Of a stretch of 9,089 nt of DNA, positions 6,445 through 9,089 are shown one piece after another; position 1 is the first letter of the stretch, and every line of letters begins with the position of its first letter. Source of the stretch: Dehalococcoidia bacterium. GTDB lineage: Bacteria > Chloroflexota > Dehalococcoidia > Dehalococcoidales > W693. The stretch lies in contig DUFE01000013.1 in NCBI GenBank assembly GCA_011170385.1, positions 1-9,089 of the forward strand, written 5' to 3'. The notes under the pieces are model-generated. The model did not search any database, was not told where the DNA came from, and worked only from the letters and a program-made list of their open reading frames with translations. A program made the translations under genes and the position numbers.

Positions 6445-8072
6445 TTTTCCTCCACATCGATAATTTTAGCTCCTAGCCTCTGCGCTTCCTGAACCAGGTG
6501 ATTGTTATCCGATTCGTAGACACAGCGAACCCGGCAGGCATATCCTAGGAAGCTACTAATGATTTCGGTGGTAACCTTCATGTTTTCTGTCTCCTCTATC
6601 TTATCCTTGAGGTAAGGATATTTGAACGCCAGAATGACGGTGCCGTCTTCACTTACAACCGGCTTTATACCGGCGCTTCTTAATATTGCGATAGCCGGGG
6701 TTCGCCTAGTGCTTTCTGGAGCCTGTTCTATTACCTGCTTCCAGTTCGATTCCAGCTGCTCTACCCTGTCCGATACCTCTGGTGAGGCTGTTCCTGCCGG
6801 TTCTGCCGGCAAGGAAGAAGGTTCTAATGTTTCCGCATCAGTCCCCGCCTCTTCCGGTATTGGGACATCTTCGGGTTGCTCCGTTTTTCCTTCCACCTTT
6901 TTCTTTCGGGATAGAGACGCAGCTTTGGGTTTGGGTGCTTTCTCCATGAATGGTTTATCAGATTCGGCTGGCTTGGGGAACGGTACAGTCTCCCCGGATG
7001 AAGCCAGTGCGCAGTCTACAAGCGCCAGCTCCAGCGGCAGGGTGGCATAGTTATCAGAACCCAGATCTAGGTGACCGAATAATTTGACCGCTTTAAGTAT
7101 ATGCTCCTGGGAGGCACCGGCAGCAAGTTCCTTTAATTCAGCTAACTCTTCGGCGGTGAAATCGAGGCTATCTTGGCAGCCGTTCTTTATTAAGAGTAAG
7201 CCCCGTAGATAGGCGACCAGCTCGCGGTTGAATTGTTTCAAATCGAGCCCCTCGCTGCTGACTGCATTGATTGTTTTCATGCCGTATGTGATATCGCCTT
7301 TTGCAATATATCCTGCCAGCTCCTTGGCACGCTTGTCGCTTGTGATGCCAAGGACAGACTGGACCTGTGGAAGGCTGATTTCAGAGCCGTAGAAAGTGGT
7401 AAGCTGCTCTAGCAGGTTTTCGGCGTCGCGAAGGCTTCCAGCGGAGCTGCGGGCGACGAGGCGCACTGCTTCCGTTTCCATCTTTATGCCTTCGGCTTTG
7501 CATATACGGTTAAGCTTGGATATCATATCATCCTGGTTGACGCGGCGGAAATCAAAGCGCTGGCAGCGAGACATAATGGTAGGCAGAACCTTGTGGGCTT
7601 CAGTGGTAGCCAGAACGAATATAACGCTTGGCGGCGGCTCTTCCAGCGTCTTAAGCAGAGCGTTTGACGCTTCTTTGGTTAGCATGTGAACCTCGTCTAT
7701 GATATAGACCTTGTACTTTGCCTGACCAGGGGCATAGTTAACCCTTTCGCGAAGCTCGCGGATTTCATCTATACCACGGTTACTGGCGGCGTCGATTTCG
7801 ATAATATCCAATGCCCTTCCTTCGGTTATAGCACGGCATATATCGCATTCGTTGCACGGCTCGCCTTTGCCGTTATTGAGACAATTGACAGCCTTGGAAA
7901 GAATGCGGCCGGTGCTGGTCTTGCCGGTACCTCTGGGCCCACAAAAAAGATAGGCGTGAGAGACGCGCGAGCTACCAAGTGCGTTGAGCAGGGTTCGGGT
8001 GACCTGCTCCTGCCCGACGACATCGGCAAGGGTTTGCGGACGCCACTTGCGATAAAAGACCTGTGAATCCAT
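6441..8072 (-). CDS. dnaX: DNA polymerase III subunit gamma/tau
   Basis: Clamp-loader ATPase of the replicative polymerase; it opens and loads the beta clamp, and the full-length tau form couples polymerase and helicase. From ATG 8072 the protein has 543 residues and begins with the conserved YRKWRPQTLADVVGQEQV. Domains I-II are an AAA+ ATPase: Walker A GPRGTGKT (45-52), zinc module with C64, C73, C76 and C79, Walker B IIDEVHM (124-130), sensor 1 LATTEAHK (154-161) and the SRC arginine-finger motif (168-170), then a sensor 2-like SAGSLRDAENLLEQ. Domain III runs to about 360. A Pro/Glu/Lys-rich linker (361-440) leads to a C-terminal tau-type domain (441-543). An upstream in-frame ATG at 8195 would add 41 residues unlike the family and is rejected. 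There is no clear Shine-Dalgarno; see the promoter entry. Confidence 0.96.
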   Translation of the reverse strand: MDSQVFYRKWRPQTLADVVGQEQVTRTLLNALGSSRVSHAYLFCGPRGTGKTSTGRILSKAVNCLNNGKGEPCNECDICRAITEGRALDIIEIDAASNRGIDEIRELRERVNYAPGQAKYKVYIIDEVHMLTKEASNALLKTLEEPPPSVIFVLATTEAHKVLPTIMSRCQRFDFRRVNQDDMISKLNRICKAEGIKMETEAVRLVARSSAGSLRDAENLLEQLTTFYGSEISLPQVQSVLGITSDKRAKELAGYIAKGDITYGMKTINAVSSEGLDLKQFNRELVAYLRGLLLIKNGCQDSLDFTAEELAELKELAAGASQEHILKAVKLFGHLDLGSDNYATLPLELALVDCALASSGETVPFPKPAESDKPFMEKAPKPKAASLSRKKKVEGKTEQPEDVPIPEEAGTDAETLEPSSLPAEPAGTASPEVSDRVEQLESNWKQVIEQAPESTRRTPAIAILRSAGIKPVVSEDGTVILAFKYPYLKDKIEETENMKVTTEIISSFLGYACRVRCVYESDNNHLVQEAQRLGAKIIDVEEK

Positions 8073-8084
8073 TATTATGCAACT

Positions 8085-8112
8085 ATTATAAAACAAATCG
8101 CTTAATTTCCAA
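8085..8112 (-). promoter_or_regulatory. Candidate promoter of dnaX and the downstream cluster
   Basis: On the minus strand TATAAT (8090-8085) is preceded by TTGGAA (8112-8107, 4 of 6 matches) with a 16-nt spacer. The predicted start near 8078 leaves only about 6 nt before the dnaX ATG at 8072, so the mRNA would be nearly leaderless. That fits the lack of a Shine-Dalgarno before dnaX. Confidence 0.55.
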
Positions 8113-8164
8113 AGCAATTCTAATTTTAATTGCAGGGATGAGCTGACTGAAGAAGTACAAAAGA

Positions 8165-8226
8165 GGCTGGGTGGAGGGTGCCAGACGCTGTACAATACGA
8201 AAACCTGCCGAGGGTGGGCTGGGTGG
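8165..8226 (+). repeat. 10-nt direct repeat GGCTGGGTGG, two copies
   Basis: The exact word GGCTGGGTGG occurs at 8165-8174 and again at 8217-8226, 52 nt apart, in a G-rich block upstream of dnaX. It could be a degraded duplication or simple G-rich bias; nothing shows it is a protein-binding site. Confidence 0.4.
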
Positions 8227-8228
8227 GG
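8212..8228 (+). other. Putative G-quadruplex motif
   Basis: The plus strand reads GGGTGGGCTGGGTGGGG: four runs of at least three G with loops of 1, 2 and 1 nt. Short loops like these are associated with stable parallel quadruplexes. It lies on the template strand for dnaX, about 100 bp upstream of the predicted promoter. Part of it (GGCTGGGTGG, 8217-8226) is an exact direct repeat of 8165-8174. Confidence 0.65.
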
Positions 8229-8296
8229 AAGAAAAGTTATAGGGGTACGGTAGAGGGGGGCATTTATAACCGGTGAGTAATCTTTGGCGCAACCAA

Positions 8297-8348
8297 CCTC
8301 CCCCTAATCCCCCTCTCATTGCAAGGAAAGGGGGAATTAGGATGGAGG
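8297..8348. repeat. Imperfect C/G-rich inverted repeat (dispersed-repeat type hairpin)
   Basis: The left arm CCTCCCCCTAATCCCCCT (8297-8314) is complementary to 8329-8348 (AGGGGGAATTAGGATGGAGG) apart from two extra bases in the right arm and one mismatch. The loop is 14 nt. The layout, C-runs around TAAT with an A/T-containing loop, resembles palindromic intergenic repeats scattered in many bacterial genomes. The terminator 125 bp away shares the core AATCCCCCTC, so the two may be related copies. No coding sequence or transposase accompanies it. Confidence 0.6.
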
Positions 8349-8465
8349 GAAGCAGTCCCTACAAGCCACCCTGTATGGAAAAGAGGGGTAACGCCCCACT
8401 TATATTCCCTACCTTTATAATCATAGTGCGCCTCTCAAACTCCCCCAACTTCATATGAAGGTTAT

Positions 8466-8496
8466 AAAAGGAATCCCCCTCGGTTGAGAGGGGGAT
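8466..8496 (-). terminator. Rho-independent terminator of the FtsZ-like gene
   Basis: On the minus strand a perfect 9-bp stem, ATCCCCCTC (8496-8488) with GAGGGGGAT (8481-8473), closes a 6-nt loop and is followed by TCC and then TTTT (8469-8466). It lies 23 nt after the stop codon of the FtsZ-like gene. Stem strength and position are good; the T-tract is short and displaced by 3 nt, so efficiency is uncertain. Confidence 0.65.
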
Positions 8497-8519
8497 CATG
8501 AGCTAACGTGTAACGGGTT

Positions 8520-9089
8520 CTATTCCTGTAGCAATGAGGGGATGTCCTTACCTATATCGTCTATATTCTGTAACTTGCTCTTTACTTCTTTCTGGCGCTG
8601 TTTGATTATCGGTATCAGGTCAGTAGATTCGTTGTAGTATTTTCTGACCTTCTCCACATCGCTTAACTCGGATAGTATAAGTGTAACGTTCATAACGCCG
8701 CTTTCTCTGGGGTAATCACCGTCTCTGATGATTGCGTTTGGCGCCAGGTCTTTCAGCCAGTCACCGAGCTCCTTGACCAGATCCATGTTAATTTCCTTAG
8801 CCGGCGCCGAAAGTAAATAAAGGGCTCTGCTGGCATCCTTGGGATTGCAGCGGGTGGAAAGTTCGCTAATAGCTTCGTCCATCGCCTGGATGCCGGCGTG
8901 GGTTTCCGAACTCTTGTCACGGAAGGTGCTGGTGCCGAAAGGAAACTTGAATTTCAGCTTTGATTCGCCATAGCCGATTACCGTCCAGCCGAGTAGTGTC
9001 TGGATAATATCACCAGCATCGAGAGTTTTGGCGCCGACATGGCTCGCCTTGTTCTCCTCACCGGCGCAGAGCAGATTATAGAACGGGTC
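8520..9089 (-). CDS. FtsZ/tubulin-like GTPase, C-terminal part (5' end outside window)
   Basis: The frame is open from the window edge, so 189 C-terminal residues are visible and the ATG at 8882 is internal. The order of features follows the C-terminal half of FtsZ. TLDAGDIIQTLLGWTVIGYG (9026-8967) matches the T7 loop and the following helix and strand (NxDFADV...M..G), keeping both aspartates but with Thr where FtsZ has Asn. A middle segment with AMDEAISELSTRCNPKDASR follows, then ALYLLSAPAKEINMDLVKEL, which aligns with the FtsZ strand-plus-helix carrying GG.DL...E. Then come NAIIRDGDYPRESGVMNVTL and ILSEL, corresponding to ..I.G...D....VRVTVIATG. It ends in a charged helical tail (last 45 residues) without the conserved FtsZ tail peptide that binds FtsA. 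The GTP-binding G-box GGGTGTG would lie outside the window, so this is a family-level inference. It could be a second FtsZ paralogue. Confidence 0.6.
   Translation of the reverse strand, partial: DPFYNLLCAGEENKASHVGAKTLDAGDIIQTLLGWTVIGYGESKLKFKFPFGTSTFRDKSSETHAGIQAMDEAISELSTRCNPKDASRALYLLSAPAKEINMDLVKELGDWLKDLAPNAIIRDGDYPRESGVMNVTLILSELSDVEKVRKYYNESTDLIPIIKQRQKEVKSKLQNIDDIGKDIPSLLQE

Larger units (their letters stand above)
8073..8519. other. 447-bp intergenic region between dnaX and the FtsZ-like gene
   Basis: No credible protein or RNA gene is seen here. From the dnaX side it holds the dnaX promoter, an A/T-rich stretch (8085-8140), a G-rich block with a G-quadruplex motif (8165-8260), an imperfect C/G-rich palindrome (8297-8348), smaller hairpins near 8346-8360 and 8385-8397, a 12-nt perfect palindrome CTTCATATGAAG (8449-8460) and a terminator serving the FtsZ-like gene. 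Short open frames on both strands have low-complexity proline- or glycine-rich translations and look spurious. Confidence 0.7.

Noticed and set aside
6441..8195. A longer dnaX starting at ATG 8195 (584 residues)
   Set aside because: The extra 41 residues do not resemble the family, they cross the best promoter candidate, and the conserved N-terminus begins at ATG 8072.
8341..8360. GGAGGGAAGCAG, superficially like the GGAAG.AGCAG part of SRP RNA, which lies near dnaX in some bacteria
   Set aside because: The GGAA tetraloop closed by a helix and the paired asymmetric loop of SRP helix 8 are not formed here, so there is no support for an ffs gene.
8086..8458. Short open frames in the dnaX upstream region on both strands
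   Set aside because: Translations are Pro/Gly/Ser-rich and come from G/C-rich repeats; no ribosome binding sites or recognisable motifs.
1..9089. CRISPR arrays, insertion sequences, phage or restriction genes
   Set aside because: No regularly spaced repeats, transposase or phage motifs, or paired modification genes were found; the single nuclease-like protein is not enough to call a defence system.

Overview
The window looks like ordinary bacterial chromosome carrying a compact information-processing gene cluster. Base composition is roughly half G+C. Seven genes in a row lie on the minus strand (dnaX, ybaB, recR, recO, lysS, a methyltransferase gene, serS), with overlaps or very short gaps that suggest an operon. 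From the protein sequences and this gene mix my best guess is a Dehalococcoidia-like member of Chloroflexota. That is inference from family resemblance, not a database result.

Layout. At the left edge is the 3' end of a plus-strand family 5 (oligopeptide/dipeptide type) solute-binding protein gene. A minus-strand tRNA-Ser(UGA) gene follows, with a recognisable promoter. Next is a plus-strand gene for a small DUF6602-like protein with a PD-(D/E)XK nuclease-like residue pattern; its 3' end overlaps the 3' end of serS by 8 nt. From 1197 to 8072 runs the minus-strand cluster. Transcription probably starts just upstream of dnaX at a TATAAT promoter that would leave almost no leader. A second possible promoter sits before lysS. 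The 447 bp between dnaX and the next gene hold no credible gene, but contain a strong G-quadruplex motif, an imperfect C/G-rich palindromic repeat and a minus-strand terminator. At the right edge is the 3' part of a gene for a protein resembling the C-terminal half of FtsZ/tubulin-type GTPases; it is open to the window end.

How the genes fit together. DnaX is the clamp-loader subunit of the replicase. YbaB is a small DNA-binding protein commonly encoded with dnaX and recR. RecR and RecO are partners that load RecA at single-strand gaps, and they are adjacent here. LysS and SerS charge tRNA-Lys and tRNA-Ser, and a tRNA-Ser gene lies about 760 bp beyond the serS stop codon. The methyltransferase between lysS and serS has no obvious role in this set.

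Most of the window is conserved housekeeping sequence. The items most worth a second look are the FtsZ-like gene, the nuclease-like gene, a possible frameshift site in the dnaX linker, the nearly leaderless dnaX start and the G-quadruplex upstream of dnaX.
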